This document shows positions 1 to 12,602 of a DNA stretch of 64,000 nucleotides, piece by piece. This DNA comes from Gliomastix tumulicola (taxonomy: Eukaryota; Ascomycota; Sordariomycetes; Hypocreales; Bionectriaceae). The stretch is from NCBI GenBank assembly GCA_001599755.1, contig BCHX01000006.1, positions 3,645,336-3,709,335 on the forward strand, read 5' to 3'. Every line of letters begins with the position of its first letter. The first letter of the stretch is position 1. The position numbers and the translations under genes are program-made. The notes under the pieces are model-generated. The model made no database searches and was not told the origin of the DNA. It saw only the letters and a list, made by a program, of their open reading frames with translations.

Positions 1-653
1 TCTCCGAGGCCGATCAGGGGGGGGGGGGGGCCCAAAGGGGACAATATCTTCGACAACGAGACATTTCATCCACTGCTGACGGTCCCTCTTCTCGGGCGGC
101 CGCTCGAAACTAGTTCCTCCTTTTTGCGATCGAGCGTCGTCGCTTGACAGAATAGGATCCCTCCTCCCCCTTGGGCGATGATCTGTCCGTCAATGAGGGA
201 TTCGGTCCGAACAGAAACGTTTCGTACGTCGACGCTAGGATTCCCACTTACCTCATTCTTGCTAGGGAACGGGGTAGGATTACACGATACCCCAGACTAG
301 GGCACCGCCCAGCTGTGAGGCGCCGGCATTCTTCCGTCTGTCACTGCAACCTCAGCATGTGTGCTGGTCACATGTGAGACAACAACCGGTGGTCTCTGCT
401 TAGGACCGGAGGCAAGACTCAGCAGGCAAGCAACTTCAGGCGACGGAAAGGGCGTTCGATATCATGTCATTCAGTCTACGCAAGACAATCTCATTATAAA
501 TACACCCGTTGATCCTGAAACGAGGCCCTCCGCTGTCATCATGCAAGTTCAAAGACTCCAATCTCGTCATCTCCCTGAACGCCAGACCATCCGACATGTA
601 AAGAAAGAAAGAAAGAAAGAGACACAAAATAAATAGATAAGAAGCAGACATTA
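1..653. other. left edge, no gene recognised
   Basis: No convincing coding region is visible. The stretch holds a run of 14 G at 17-30 and a GAAA microsatellite near 603-620. The GAAA run lies about 35 bp beyond the stop codon of the minus-strand kinesin gene, so it probably belongs to that gene's 3' flank. Short open frames here have no recognisable protein features. Confidence 0.5.
603..620. repeat. GAAA microsatellite
   Basis: About 4.5 units of GAAA in the 3' flank of the kinesin gene. A simple-sequence repeat with no evident function. Confidence 0.9.
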
Positions 654-3600
654 TTACCGCCACGTCGCCAAGCTAGCCCGGCTGTCATGTCGCTTGTGCA
701 CACCCGTTGGGGTCGCCCCGACACCAATAGTGACGCGGCGAGCCTCGAGAGGGCTGGCATCCTTGTTGACCTCGGCCCTCAAGCTGCCACTCAAGTTCAT
801 GCGCCTCGCCTGACCCGCCGTGAGACTCTTCTCCGTCCTGCACTCCGGGGGCGAGCAAGTCAGGGGCGGGCTCCTCCGGCGCTCGGAGCTGCCTCGACGG
901 TGACGAGAGATCCCGTTGGTGCTGTGCGACAGAGACCCAGGCATGCTAGGCCGCGGTCCCAAGGCACGGTCGCCGTTCGCGGACCCAAAGGAAGAGATGC
1001 GCTTGGCATTCGAGACACCAGTGCCCGTCATGATGCTAACCCGCCGCGCCTTGTTGGCCGAATGCATGGCGCTCCGCAGCTTCTTCGCATCAATAGTGCT
1101 CGACTCGGAGTCAGACCCCGACCAGGACTGCATCTGCGAGGGAGGGTTGTTCTCGTCGGCAATCGCCTGCAGCGACTGCTGGGGGCTAGACTTGGCTCGT
1201 CGGTGGAGGGACATTGAAGGAGGTGAGAGATTGCCGGCCTTAGCGACATCCAGTGACCTCAGCGGCGACGGCTTCTCTGCGTCAGACGGCGACGAGTTGC
1301 CCAAGTTGAGGCTCAGGGAAGGGGCCTTGAGGTTAGGAGAGGATTCCAGGGATCCAGAAGATTTCCTAATGCCCTTGGACAGAAATCCCGCCTGGAACCG
1401 GCTCGGCTTGGCCGCCGGAAGAGTCGACACCTCAGGAACCTCGATGCTGGGACTGGTCTCTTCGTGAATCGTAGGCTCGACCTGCACAACCGGCTCCGGA
1501 GCAGGTGGCGGCGGCGGCGGCGGCGGCGAGGACAGCACTGGTGGGACGAAGGTCTTATCAGGGAAGAGCAGATGCTGTGGCGGAGAAGGCTCAGGCTTCT
1601 GAGGCGTCTTCTCAAAGTCTGCCAGTGTGCCCTCTTCTGTCTCGTCATCGCGCCACCTCACGCCTCCCTTCTTGGCCTTCTTCACAGGAGTGAAGCTAAC
1701 ACCCTTCTTCGTCGCCGTTGTGGCCTTACGTCTCCTCGGCGACGACTTCATGGGGCTCACATGTGTCTGCTCATTCTGCGTCACCGAGACCGCGAGGGTC
1801 GGCATCGGCACAGGTCGAGCAGCGGGCTGGGAGATCTTCTTCTTCTTCGGCGTGCCCTTGCGCGAGGGGGGGAACGATTCTATCGTCGGCAACGAGCCGT
1901 CTGGCTTGACGACCTGAGATGCAGCAGCGCAGCCAGTCTGAAGCAGCCGGTGGATGATGCCCTTGGCGTGCATGATTGCCTCCTCTTCGTCCATAGCCAT
2001 CGTCTCGGACAAGGATGCCAGGAGCTCGAACTGGGCAGTCAGCAGCGCCTGCACGACGCCGGCGTCTCCAACCTTGTCCTGCTCCAGAACCTCACTGTAA
2101 GCTTCGCGGTTGAAGTTGGCCTTGAGAAGCTCGGCCTCCCGCTCGAGGCGGCCAATCTCGCCCATGTCAGTGCCATCACCTCCCTCGAGACATCTCAGGC
2201 TGTGTGCAAGGGCGGTGTCAATGCTACGTTCCCATGGGGACTTCTCAAGCTTCTGGTGGATGTGCTGGCGGCTGCTCTCCAGCTCAACAAGGATGCCTTG
2301 GGCCGTCTTTCGAATAGCCACCAAGCTCTGGGGCATGGCGTCTTCATCGCCGCCGCGCTGATCACAGACAGTGTCGAATGCTGCGATCCATCCAGACAGC
2401 AGGCTGATCCGACGCTCAAACACCCTGAGCTTCTTCATGCAGGTGATGCGCTCCTGACGCTCAGCCGCCGCGTTGTCGTATGCAGCCCTTATCCGCATAA
2501 CGCCTTCGCGCGCTGTTACGTCTCTCTTCTCCGACTGCTTGCGGAATTTAGCCAGGAAGATGCTCTCTGCGTCCTTCTGCTGTGCCCTCAGCTCGGTGAT
2601 GAGGGCCATCTGCTCGTCGATCTTGACCAGGAAATCCTTGACGTGGCGGTTCACGTTGAAGACGTTTCGCGTCACCTTGGTCTGGATGTTCTTCGCGCGG
2701 TTGGCGTAACGGAGCGTGTTTTGGGACTCGTCGAAGTGTGCGCTGGAGGGAGAAACACAGACAATCATGACCGTCTTGCAGTTTCCACCGAGGGAGAATT
2801 TGAGGAGTCGAGTCAGCTTGCTGTTTCGGTACGGAACGTGAGCCTTCTGGCGGCGGTCGCAGAGGGCATTGATGCAGCTGCCCAGGGCAAGAAGCGACTT
2901 GTTGATGTTGGCACCCTCGGTCAGACGCTCGCCGCGGTTCTTGGTGACGGACGCGCGCTCGGAGCCTGCCAGGTCGATGATGCTGAGCGTGGCCATCGTG
3001 TGCGGTTCGTTGACGTCGGCATTGCGATCCTTCTGGGCAATGTTGATCTGCAACACCGCATGTGATCGGGAAGAAGTAGCGTTGGCCTCGGTCGGGGACA
3101 CTGTTCGGTATTCGTTGCCCAGGACAATCATGTCCATGACCTCCTGGACGTCTTTGGGGTGGTGGCTCGTGAGGCCTGATACTGTGACTGCCTGGTTGCT
3201 ATCCTCCCGAAGCATGAGACCCTGTTTGCTGCCGCCAGGGACGAGCAAATCACGGATCGTCTCGTTGTAAATCTCGAGGTAGCTCAGGCTGATCTCGGTC
3301 TGCTTGTCCTGGCTCCTTTCCTCAATCTTCTCGAACAACTCCTGCATGGTCAGGAAGATGATGCCAGGGTGCTGTGCGGTGCCGGTGATTGTGTGCGTCT
3401 TGCCACAGCCGGTGGCGCCGTAGGCGAAGACCGTCGCATTGTAACCGTCGAGAACGCTATCCAGCAGGTTCCTCGTAGTGCCCTCGTACACCTCGGACTG
3501 GGTTGTGTTCTCGTCGAAGACTCGATCGAAGGCGAAGACTTGGTCCTTGACCTTTTTGGAGGTCGGGACCACGGAGCGGGAGAACCTCTGGACGGGGCTG

Positions 3601-4022
3601 TCCTCGGGGGGGTCGAAAACTCTGCGGCGCGTGCGTCAGACCATATTCAAGCCATTAATAGTAGTATGGTCACGTACAGACAGCGGTCGTCGACGACCTT
3701 GATGACGTTCCGAATACCTCGCTGGTGAAGCTTGGGTGCAGGGGCACCAGCCAACGAGCCATCACCCAGGAATAGGGTGTTATCGTCCGTCTTGTGTCTG
3801 CAGCGGTAGTCAGTGTCGAGGCACTTTGAATCGGGGTTCGAATCGCGGAGGCGTACATCTGTGCAGCTTCTCGGATGGTGAAAGGCCGCACCCGCACTGG
3901 ATCTATGTCAGCGTCTCGTCGTGTCTCAGGGCCGGAATGCGGTTCGCTACCGCAGATCCAGACAGAGGTCGGGCTCCCGTACCGGCTACTGTGATAGAAG
4001 ACTGTCCATGCGTTGCTACCAT
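654..4022 (-). CDS. kip3: kinesin-8 (Kip3/KipB-like) motor protein
   Basis: Microtubule plus-end motor and depolymerase expected to control spindle and cytoplasmic microtubule length. Exons on the minus strand are 3983-4022, 3857-3896, 3678-3797 and 654-3621, giving 1055 residues. The three short introns (86, 59 and 56 bp) all lie in the first 400 bp. Seen: N-terminal VRVRPFTIREAAQ typical of kinesin-8, P-loop GATGCGKT (about 135-142; the C in GCGKT is usual for this subfamily), switch I NATSSRSH (about 247-254) and switch II DLAGSE (about 283-288). A neck and coiled region follow, then a long Ser/Pro/Lys-rich tail with a run of prolines. The start was chosen because ATG at 4022 splices in phase into the first beta strand of the motor. 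Assignment to kinesin-8 is firm; the depolymerase role is family knowledge. Confidence 0.93.
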
Positions 4023-5044
4023 GTTGGGCGGCGGAGCTGGACTTGTGGTATTTGGTACTGAAGATCACTGGTATCGTAGGAGGGTGGTCGTCCTAGCCCG
4101 GTCGTAACAATTCGTGATTCTGATGCTGGCGAGCAACTTCCGGAGGGGTATCTAAACAACGGAGAGGCAGGCAGCCGGGTCGTGGTCCAGGGGCGAAATA
4201 GATGCTCAAAGTCAAGATGCAAGGTAATCAAGCAGAGTCAGAGAGCGACAGGAAATGCAGGCCGAATTCAAGCGCCCGCTCGTGCACACGCCGTGGATGG
4301 ACGCGCTTTGGCGATATGGGAAAGAGAGAGAAAGGACGGCAGGCAGAAGTCGTCGCCTGGAGATGCAAGAAGAGGAAGAAGACGGCGTCAAGCACGAACC
4401 TGCGAAATCCGACAAATTAGTACGTACTCAGCAGGAGGGAAGCATCGTGCGTTGGCCTTGCCATGCAATTGTTTTTATTTACGGAGCACCTTTCCTCTGG
4501 TCAGATTGGGTCTGCACATGCTTGTCCTGGGCACTTGCAATTGTTATTGCAGTGCCCGAAATTGCAGGTCACAGGTACATGATGTGGGGTCGCCGTTGCC
4601 CAGGAAACGCCGATTGACAGCGCTAGAATCAACTGCCGGCAGGGCATTGAAACACTGAACCCACTGTAACTTTTCCTGGCCGAGTCTCATGCGGCTACCC
4701 TGCACCACATGGGGAATGTCAACATTTGATAATGCATCTATTGCTGGTGCGCAGAGAATTGAGCAAATCATTGATGTGACGGGATATGGACGATACTCTG
4801 GGTGAAAGATACATTTGTTTACTAATTAGGGCCAACCTAGCATGTAGGTGTGAGCTTTGTCTATTGGAGACCATTAGACGAGGTACTTCAAATCATGACT
4901 GCTAGTAGTACTACTTCCCGGAGTGCCCTCCCATTCGATATCGTTTGACAGTCTTCAACTGCTTCATAGACATCAAGGGAAATTTAATTCTGCTATCTTT
5001 ACGTCCTTATCTCCTCCATCATCTCCGTCTCCTCCCATCCCCCC
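4023..5044. other. intergenic, kinesin promoter side and permease 3' flank
   Basis: About 1 kb between the kinesin start and the permease stop, both on the minus strand. It should hold the kinesin promoter and 5' UTR. No coding potential, RNA gene or obvious repeat was recognised. Confidence 0.5.
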
Positions 5045-7074
5045 TCACGCAATCTTGAACCACAGCCACTGCAGCCAGTTCTTGGGCTTCTGCTCTACCC
5101 AAAACTCCTCCAGCCGGTCAATCTCGGCCTTGCCCGACCACAGATCCATCTCGGACAGCTTCACAATCTTGGTCTTCTTGACAAACTTGTACCCAAAGTA
5201 CAGCGCGAGCACGATGGGGATGTCGATGTACGGCGGGATGAACGACTCGGCGCTGAAGCGCCCCGGGAAGAAGGCATCGAAGCCGTTGAAGAAGGCGATG
5301 ACGGAGCAGAAGACGATGGCAAAGTAGGCCAGGAACGGCTGGAAGGGCGCCTTGTACGGCAGGGTGTCGCGGTCGATGCCGTGGTACTGCAGGCCCTTGA
5401 AGAAGCGCAGGTACGTGATGGCCATGCACGTCCACATGATGAGCGTGCTGACGGCGCTGAGGTTGCTGATCCAGAAGAAGACCTTGTTGGAGGCGTTGGA
5501 GACGTTGAGGTAGCTCAGGCAGCCGATGGCCGTCGTGACGGCGACGCAGCCGTAGGGGACGCCGAACTTCTCGAACTTGAGGATGGAGGGTGTCTTGCCG
5601 TCGAGGGCGGCCGCGTACAGGATGCGCGTGGATGCGTAGAAGAAGGAGTTGCCGGCCGACCACGCCGACGAGAGGATGATGCCGTTCAGGATACTGGGCA
5701 GGGTGCGGATGCGGGCGTTCTCGATGGCCACGACGAAGGGGCTCTGGTTGGCGCCGGGGGCATCGGTGCCGATGGCGTTGAGGAGCTTCGGGTCCTCGTA
5801 CGAGACGCACAGGCCGACCATGAAGATGGCCAGCACGTAGAAGATGGCGATGCGCCAGAAGACACGGCGGACGGCCCTCGGGATCGTGCGTCGGGGATCT
5901 TGCGCCTCGCCCGCACTGATGACGACCATCTCTGCACCACCGACTGGACACGATTAGCAAGAAGAGTACCGCACTCGAACCGACGATACTTACACGCAAA
6001 CGTCGCCTGGATGAAGACCTTGAAGAAGCCGAGGAAGCGACCCAGGTCACCGTCCTTGAGGTACGTGTTCATCGGGCCCGGGTCCTTCCAGTATCTGAAG
6101 CCGATGCTCTCGCCGGTCGGGCCCCCGCCGCAGGTGATGACGAGCATGAGGATGATGAGGCCGACGATGGTGGTGACCTTGATTGCTCCGACTGGGCTGG
6201 GTCAGCCTTGATTCGAGAGTAGCATGGACAAATACCGGTAACTGTGGCACTCACAAACGAACTCAACCTCGCCGTAGTAGCGGACCTTGAAGCAGTTGAT
6301 TATGATGATCGGGACGAAGAAGATGGTGATCAGGGCGCCTCGCGGGATGGAGTGGTCCCAGTAGTCGAGGATCACGCAGCACACGGTCTGCCTCGTGTTA
6401 GTCTATGCGGTCTCGAGCTGGCTTGGAGAGGGAGGGGACGACTGCGTACGTTCTCGATCGCGACGCCTGATCTCTGTTAGCTTCCGTACTCCAAATTGGA
6501 TCCTGGAACTGGGGGCGGGCTCACCAATGGCGACCTGCCAGTAGTAGTTGTAGCTCATCATGAAGCCCAGCGCCTCGTCGACATATCGGGTCGCAAAGAT
6601 GGGAATGGCGCCTGCACATCAACATGTCAGCTCGAGTGATGTGTAGAGCAGCCCAAGGTATGCAAACGAACCGGGAACGGGTAGATATGCCGTCATCTCG
6701 CCTGCGCACACACTCGTTAGCCTGACTTTTGTCGTGTCGCCCTGAAATAGCACCTTACCCAAGCAGTTGATGACGCAGAACAGGTTGAACCCTGTGACAA
6801 TGTAGGAGATGAAGGCGCTCAGCGGCCCGGCCAGCGACAGTACCTGGCCGCTGCCGACAAACAGGCCAGTGCCAATGGCGCCAGCGAGCGCGAGGAACTG
6901 GATGTGGCGCGACTTGAGGTTACGATTCAGGGTGCCGACATGGCGGTTCTCCTCGGCCCATTTGGCATCGTGGACGGGGTCTTCCTCGAAGGGAGTCGCA
7001 GCTGGGCGAATGTCGTCCACGCCGCCCTGCTCGATATCGCCGGCAGTGGCCGGGTCACGCTTCTCCGATCCCAT
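5045..7074 (-). CDS. amino-acid permease (GAP1/YAT family)
   Basis: Plasma-membrane amino acid/proton symporter of the fungal APC superfamily. Exons on the minus strand: 6759-7074, 6672-6701, 6525-6611, 6450-6466, 6255-6387, 5994-6191 and 5045-5943, giving 559 residues. Seen: hydrophilic N terminus, then LALAGAIGTGLFVGSG (TM1 signature), LGEMTAYLPVPGAIP across two splice junctions, FGGAEMVVISAGE matching the family's GGTE-x5-AGE segment, and a hydrophobic pattern consistent with 12 membrane spans. The length is normal. Two exons are tiny (30 and 17 bp). Substrate cannot be told from sequence; GAP1-like or Dip5-like permeases are both possible. It is transcribed away from the membrane-protein gene at 8388. 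Confidence 0.92.
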
Positions 7075-8387
7075 GGCGCGGTGGTCGCAGTGTCGAGGAA
7101 CGCAGGGAATTGGTGGCAGTGGGAATGGAAGGATGTCACGCGTGGGAGGACAAGCGCAGCTTCACAAGAGCGCGGATCGTCGGGGACACACATGCTTATT
7201 ATTATACTTATCTATCTGGCCATGACGTCCGTTCGGGCATGTAACCTGTCAATCATCTGAGGAGAAGCGACTGGCAGATGTAACATTGTTGGAGGGGAAC
7301 CCTACCACACCGATACCGTTCGCTGGCAGCGCCCCGAGTCCCGAAATCTTTTTACACCACCATTGACAAGGTTGATGCCCCGGACCTGCTCAGTCGAGGA
7401 TAGCTTGGGAGAGTGGGAAGCTTTGATCATCCCTCCTGGGCTCTGATAGCCCGAGTTCGTCCCCCCCCAAGGTCGCATTCTGCCCATCCTCCTCCACCGG
7501 CATCGGCCATTCAGGAGCCTCAGAAATCGCAGCGGGTGACCACTGACCAGTTCCTTCCCCCCCTCCCCGCACTATCTCTCGGCTGATCCTTGTCGGGCCT
7601 GATAAAGGCGATATGGGGAGGTGTCTGATCTTGTCTTGATGGGGCTTAGGCGGCGCTGGGACCCTCGCGAGGAGCTGCACTTTTGAGCCCCTTGCTCGGC
7701 GAATTCAGAGTATTAGTGCTTGGAGTGGATGGGCGAAGCACGGGTGGCTTGGAGGGAAAAGAAGTCTAGCTAAATGCTGTTGTGACGACGTGGTGGAGTG
7801 CTGGCTTTGATCAGTGTTGGTGGTCGCTATCGAGGGGACCCCTATAGTGATCCGTTTCCACTGAAACCCGCCATCCACTCACTGGACGAGGTGGTAGTGA
7901 GCAACCTCATCACTGAGATAAGACAACGGGATGCTCTGTCCAGCTTATCAGCCGTTGGTCCCTGTTGGAGAGCTACCCATGTCGACTGTTGGTCTTCGTC
8001 ACGCGAGGTCCCATTCTGTTGCTCATAGAGCAGCATCGACGCCAATACCCCAGCATGGCATGTCACCAAAGCTGCTGCGCCACAGCAATCGGCGCCCAGC
8101 ACTCGTGTTTGCCCCCCTCCCCTGCCGTTTCTCTGCTGCCTTTACGGCGTACATTCACCATCGGCTAAATCCTCCCATAGCAGCCAAGATATTCAGAGGC
8201 CCTAAGCGGTCAAGCTTGAGGCTTTGATATTGGCAAACCTGAACGCAGTGGGGGATCTCTCTCGAGGCGTGATTCGACCAGATGCGAGGCGGGCTTCATT
8301 TATGACTACGGCCATCGCCTGCGAGAATGAATCTCTCGTCGTTCGCTTCTCATTTCTGCGCCTGTCCTACGACTGCACACGTCCGAA
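7075..8387. other. divergent intergenic region
   Basis: About 1.3 kb between two divergently transcribed genes, so it carries both promoters. It contains C-rich stretches (about 7440-7570). No gene, RNA or repeat was recognised. Confidence 0.5.
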
Positions 8388-9368
8388 ATGACGACGACGA
8401 CACCCTCTCCGTCTATCACGAGCACCTCATCGCCGACGCCCACCGTGACAGTCCCGCAGTTCACCCCCGACGCCGGCTGCTTCGACTCGGACAACATCTG
8501 GTACCAGGAGACGGCTTGCGGATCCTACGAGCACCGATGCGGCTACTTTCACCTCGCCGATGACCAGAACTACGGCTCGCTGTCCTCACACAAGACCTGC
8601 TGGCCTCGAGGCGAGCCTGAGCAGTGGCCGCAGACGGTGTGCCCGCAGGCATACACCACCGCGAGCAGCACAGACTTCGGTGGCGGATATGGTATAGACG
8701 GCACGACGACGAGCACCGTGCGGGTGGTGTGCTGTCCGACGTGAGTTGGCCGTCTCTGATCCCTCTGGACGAATTATTCAACTCATCGCTGAGTATTGAG
8801 CAGAGCGCAGGACTTCGTGTATGGGATCCGCTCGGTCAGGGTCATCGACGGCGTGGAAATAGCCACCCTCGGCTTCACATGCGTCGTCCGCACGCCCTCC
8901 TTCACCGGCCTCGATGGGCCCCCCCCTACGCTCACCGTCCGGGCCTGGGCCAGCGAGAACAGAGACGGCGAATACCCGCTCGCGACCATCACCACCACCT
9001 ACAACCCTGCCCGGCACGTCCTCGTCGCCGAGCCCGTCACCGTCTCCTACGACGTCGTCAAGGTGAACTCCTCGAGCACGAGGACCTGCGCGCCCGACTG
9101 CGACACTCCCTGGACCGGCGGCGACTGGCCCCTGCCCACGGAGGCGCTGCCAGAGGAGACGCAGGTCAATGACAGCCCCCTGAGGGATATGGGCAAGAGC
9201 CTCGGGCTGATGATCGGTATTCCTGTGGCCGCCGTGGTCCTGCTCGTCATAGTGTTGGTTGTGTGCTGCAAGACATCGAAGAGGAGATCTCAGCGCAAGA
9301 AGGAGGCGGCAGAGAGGCCGGGAGAGGGCCAGGGAACGACGACTACTGGCGTCGAGGTGAAAGCATAG
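8388..9368 (+). CDS. single-pass membrane protein with Cys-rich ectodomain
   Basis: Function unknown. Exons 8388-8740 and 8804-9368 (63-bp intron) give 305 residues. Seen: a Thr/Ser/Pro-rich N terminus without a cleavable signal peptide, then a Cys-containing domain (pairs such as VVCCP near the splice site and TCAPDCDTPW later). One strong transmembrane segment follows (LMIGIPVAAVVLLVIVLVV), then CC and a short basic tail KTSKRRSQRKK. The arrangement resembles fungal surface sensor or adhesin-like proteins with one C-terminal span and a positively charged cytoplasmic tail. With no signal peptide it would need N-out insertion through this span, or an upstream exon has been missed. The organisation is clear, the role is not. 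Confidence 0.75.
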
Positions 9369-9855
9369 GGCGAGGATCGCGAGCTGCGGAGGTGTGGTAA
9401 TCATAATGAGGATTTACGACGTCTGGCCAAGAAGAATTGGTTTTAATCACTAATGATAATAATACGAGGTTTCTACGCGGCACTTTCTGCATCCTTCGCA
9501 CGTGAAGAACGTCGGACACATTGAGCTGTAAATTTTGCAAGGTGTAGAAGCGCATCTGCCTTCGAGTGACACGGAAGCATGCGGGTCGCTTGCTCGGCTC
9601 GCAGCAGCAAAATATCAAACATGGCTCTGCGAGGAGACAAGTGTCTTCTCTACTCTACAGCTCTTCTCAAGACCGATTTCCTACCGAAGACCTTCATCAG
9701 CCCATGGTCCGGATCCAACGCCGCATCCATCTTCGACCGCACAAGAGCATCGCAAGCCACACCATACTTCGCTATTCAGCACCAAACATCCCTCGGTATC
9801 CTCTCAGGGTTCACCGCCAGCTTGCCTCTCTATCGAGACCCCGAAAACAGGAGCA
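9369..9855. other. short intergenic stretch
   Basis: About 490 bp between two plus-strand genes. A frame in phase with the downstream gene stays open through much of it but has no ATG before 9856, so it is treated as 5' UTR and promoter. Confidence 0.4.
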
Positions 9856-10206
9856 ATGCGCATCCTCATCGATGACGAGGCAGCCGGCGCCCGCTCGCCC
9901 GCCCAAGGCGCTTTTTCCCCCGGCCCTGCCATGGAAGGCCAGGAAGACCTCCCCCCCACCGTCAAGTTGGACGACGCAATCATGGCTCTAGTCGGAGTCG
10001 TCACGCAGAACCACGAGGCCGAGGTCGCCCAGTTTCACACCCAGATTCGACACTTGCGCGCCATACACGATAAGCGTCTCGAACAGCTCCGAGCCCGTCA
10101 CGAGGAGGACATGAAGAAGATGCAAGAGAAGAACGGAAGACTGTATTTTGTTCTTGTTCTCATGGTGCTCATCGTCTGGGCTCTTTGGGGGCCTGCCGCC
10201 CGCTGA
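9856..10206 (+). CDS. small tail-anchored coiled-coil protein
   Basis: Unknown 116-residue protein. The first ATG of the frame is at 9856; a second at 9931 (start of MEGQEDLPPTVKL) is also possible. Seen: an acidic N terminus, a charged heptad-like stretch rich in Glu, His, Arg and Lys (about residues 55-95, likely coiled coil) and a single C-terminal hydrophobic span (LYFVLVLMVLIVWALW) ending a few residues before the stop. That layout is typical of tail-anchored membrane proteins inserted by the GET pathway. No family was recognised. It could be a shorter or longer protein if an upstream exon exists. Confidence 0.5.
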   Translation: MRILIDDEAAGARSPAQGAFSPGPAMEGQEDLPPTVKLDDAIMALVGVVTQNHEAEVAQFHTQIRHLRAIHDKRLEQLRARHEEDMKKMQEKNGRLYFVLVLMVLIVWALWGPAAR

Positions 10207-10459
10207 AAGTCGCACGCCGCGCCTGAGGCATGCTTGGAGGATCACGCCACCAGCACCCAAGAATCCATCAGCGAAGAGAATGGAGGATGCCATCGAGGTA
10301 CATAAACCAATAAATAGACACTTTACGTGGCATATCATCTCTACGTTCTTGCCTTTTGCGCTCGTGGTTCTTTCGTTTGATTGAGATGTGAGGAACTTGC
10401 TCTTGTGACTATGCCTATGATAGCAAATACCAGAATCCCATCCCAACCCCGTCATCGCC

Positions 10460-12602
10460 TTACCAGCTGAACGCATCGACCTCAAGCTCAAAGACAGTGT
10501 CCTCTCGCCTGGCAAACTTCACCACCGACGCACGCACGGCATCGCACAGCTCAGGAGGACCACAGACCAGCACACCAACCCTCTTCCACCCAGACTGCAC
10601 CTCCCTTGCCAGCAGTCCATCAATATCCAACCTCTGACCTACCAGTATCTCTTTATCCTCCACATTCTCCAGGGCCGGGGCTAGATCATGGACGAGGTGC
10701 TCGGCAGACTGCTTCACGCTCCAGGCAAGCTTGGCATTGGTGTGTGCCTGCGTCCAGTTGAGCAAACCGGTGATGCCGATGCCGCCGCCTACCAGGAGGA
10801 TCCTGTCGCATTTGAGCAGTGCATCGCTCGGGTTGCCTCGGTAGGGCCCCTCAAGAAGGACGGGGAGGTTGGAGTGATCCCGCAGGTAGCTCGTCATGCC
10901 CGTGTGCTTCTTGATGTAGACGGTGATGCTATCGGTCCCGAACGAGGAGTCGGAAACTGTCACAGGAGGGCTCTTCTGCGCACTCTCGATGTCCTTTGGA
11001 TCCGAGAAGTTGCCCTGGAGAGAGTCACTGGGACTCGGGAGAGTATGGTGTCGAGATCGCAGCAGAGCAGTGTGTGCGATGGAGAAAGGATGATTTTCCC
11101 ACCCCCGAAGAGGCTGCAAGGTAGGGAAGTAGACATACGCATGCTGCCCTGGCGTTGGGGACCATCGCAAGCCCTCGATGTCGACGCGGACCGTATCGGA
11201 GGATATCTCCGTTACTGTCGCCCGACGAATCCCGTTCTTCGCCATCCGCATCACTCGCATCAGCCGGTCGAAGAACCAGACGGCCGAGACCATGTATATC
11301 CAGAGCTCGTAGATGCCTGTGAAGCCCTTCCAATAGTACACATGGTACCAGCAGCCCACGACCGTGAAGACGGCAAAGAGGATGTGCAAGATGAGGAAGA
11401 CCTCATACGATGCCCGACGCAGCCACACCACGCTCTGGAAAAGCATGATGACGAGACACAGAGTCGCCACGATGCCCCAGATCCAGTACGGCTTGTGCAC
11501 GTCGGTGTAGTAGGTGCCCGTCTGCTCGTAGTTGATGAGCAGCGTGATGGAGTGCACGACGGCGTGGATGGCACAGAGGCGCGCAACCCAGCGGTGGAGG
11601 ACGATGAAGGTCGAGTGCGGCCAGTTGGTGAGCCAGAGCAGGAAGTTGTTCCTCGAAGAAAACAGTACCGTGAGTGGGAGGAGTGCGAAGGAGATGTGGC
11701 CAGTGCGGTAGCCCACGTAGGCTAGGATCTCGCCGCTCTTGGTGAAGCCCCAGGGGTGTGCTTGGTTGAAGTTCTTGTACGTGATGGAACCGAGGATGAT
11801 GTTGAGGATGACGAACATGGCTATGTAGAGCCCTTGACCCATCGTTGGTGCATTCCCCAGCATGTAGGGCAGAGTCCGGACGCTGTATGTACCGACGGTC
11901 GAGGGATAGACCAGGTATGGCTTCAGCTTGTCAGACACGCCCGTCATGTAGGGAAGGCGGCTGATCAGGGATATCAGGATTGGGGTGCCAACACCAACAG
12001 TGATGATCACGATGCTACAGCAGAAGAATCATTACTATCAGACTCCAAGTGAAGCAAGAAAGGGATACGGGGCTTTACACGTAAGTTGACTGGATCATCT
12101 CCTCCCAGTCGAAATGCTTGTTGAAGCTGGACTGATAGTCATAGTCCTTATCCGAGAGTAGAGCCGTGTAGTTCAGCATATCGCCCGTCTGGAACACCCG
12201 CGACGGGGCTTGTGTGATGTTGGCCAGCGTCGCGCCATATGTCCACTTGGCTGGGAGTGTTGGATCCCCCGTCGCCTGGTCGGCCCAGTACGCCTCGATC
12301 TTAGATACGGAGACCTTTGCAGGGTCACACCGCTGGCTTATGCAGTATGCCAGGGTTCGCAGGAAGTCGCTGTTCTCGGAGATGCAGGGCGCCATCGGTG
12401 ATGCCCCGTGGTGCATGTCCATGGCATCATGGTCCATGCCCGGGCAGTCCAACGGAGCAGCTGAGATGACAGCGCGGCATGAGTAGGCGCATTCGGGATC
12501 GTACCACCACTGTCCGTATCCGATAAGCCCGTTGCCGTGGCCGTTGGCGAGGCTGCTGCACAGCAGGAGCGCAGTAGCGAGGAAGCCTGTGAGGTGCTTC
12601 AT
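10460..12602 (-). CDS. ferric/cupric reductase (FRE family)
   Basis: Transmembrane metalloreductase that passes electrons from NADPH through FAD and heme to extracellular Fe3+ or Cu2+ before uptake. Exons on the minus strand: 12079-12602 and 10460-12014 (64-bp intron), 692 residues. Seen: signal peptide (MKHLTGFLATALLLCSSLANG), a Cys-containing lumenal N-terminal domain, several membrane spans with His residues suited to bis-heme binding (FIVLHRWVARLCAIHAVVHS), the FAD motif HPFSIA, a nucleotide-binding glycine loop LLVGGGIGITG and a C-terminal CGPPELCD NADPH-site motif, ending in the usual F-x-W. Start chosen at the ATG followed by the signal peptide; an upstream in-frame extension lacks one. 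A GATA-type inverted pair lies about 200 bp upstream. Confidence 0.92.

Noticed and set aside
17..30. G14 tract as a telomere or quadruplex element
   Set aside because: A single homopolymer with no TTAGGG-type repeat; may be partly a sequencing artefact near the window edge.
1464..3065. 533-codon open frame on the plus strand
   Set aside because: Antisense shadow of the kinesin gene, caused by its GC-rich third positions; no protein family features.
3835..3844. tRNA B-box-like GGTTCGAATC
   Set aside because: It lies inside the second intron of the kinesin gene; no matching A box, acceptor stem or cloverleaf can be built around it.
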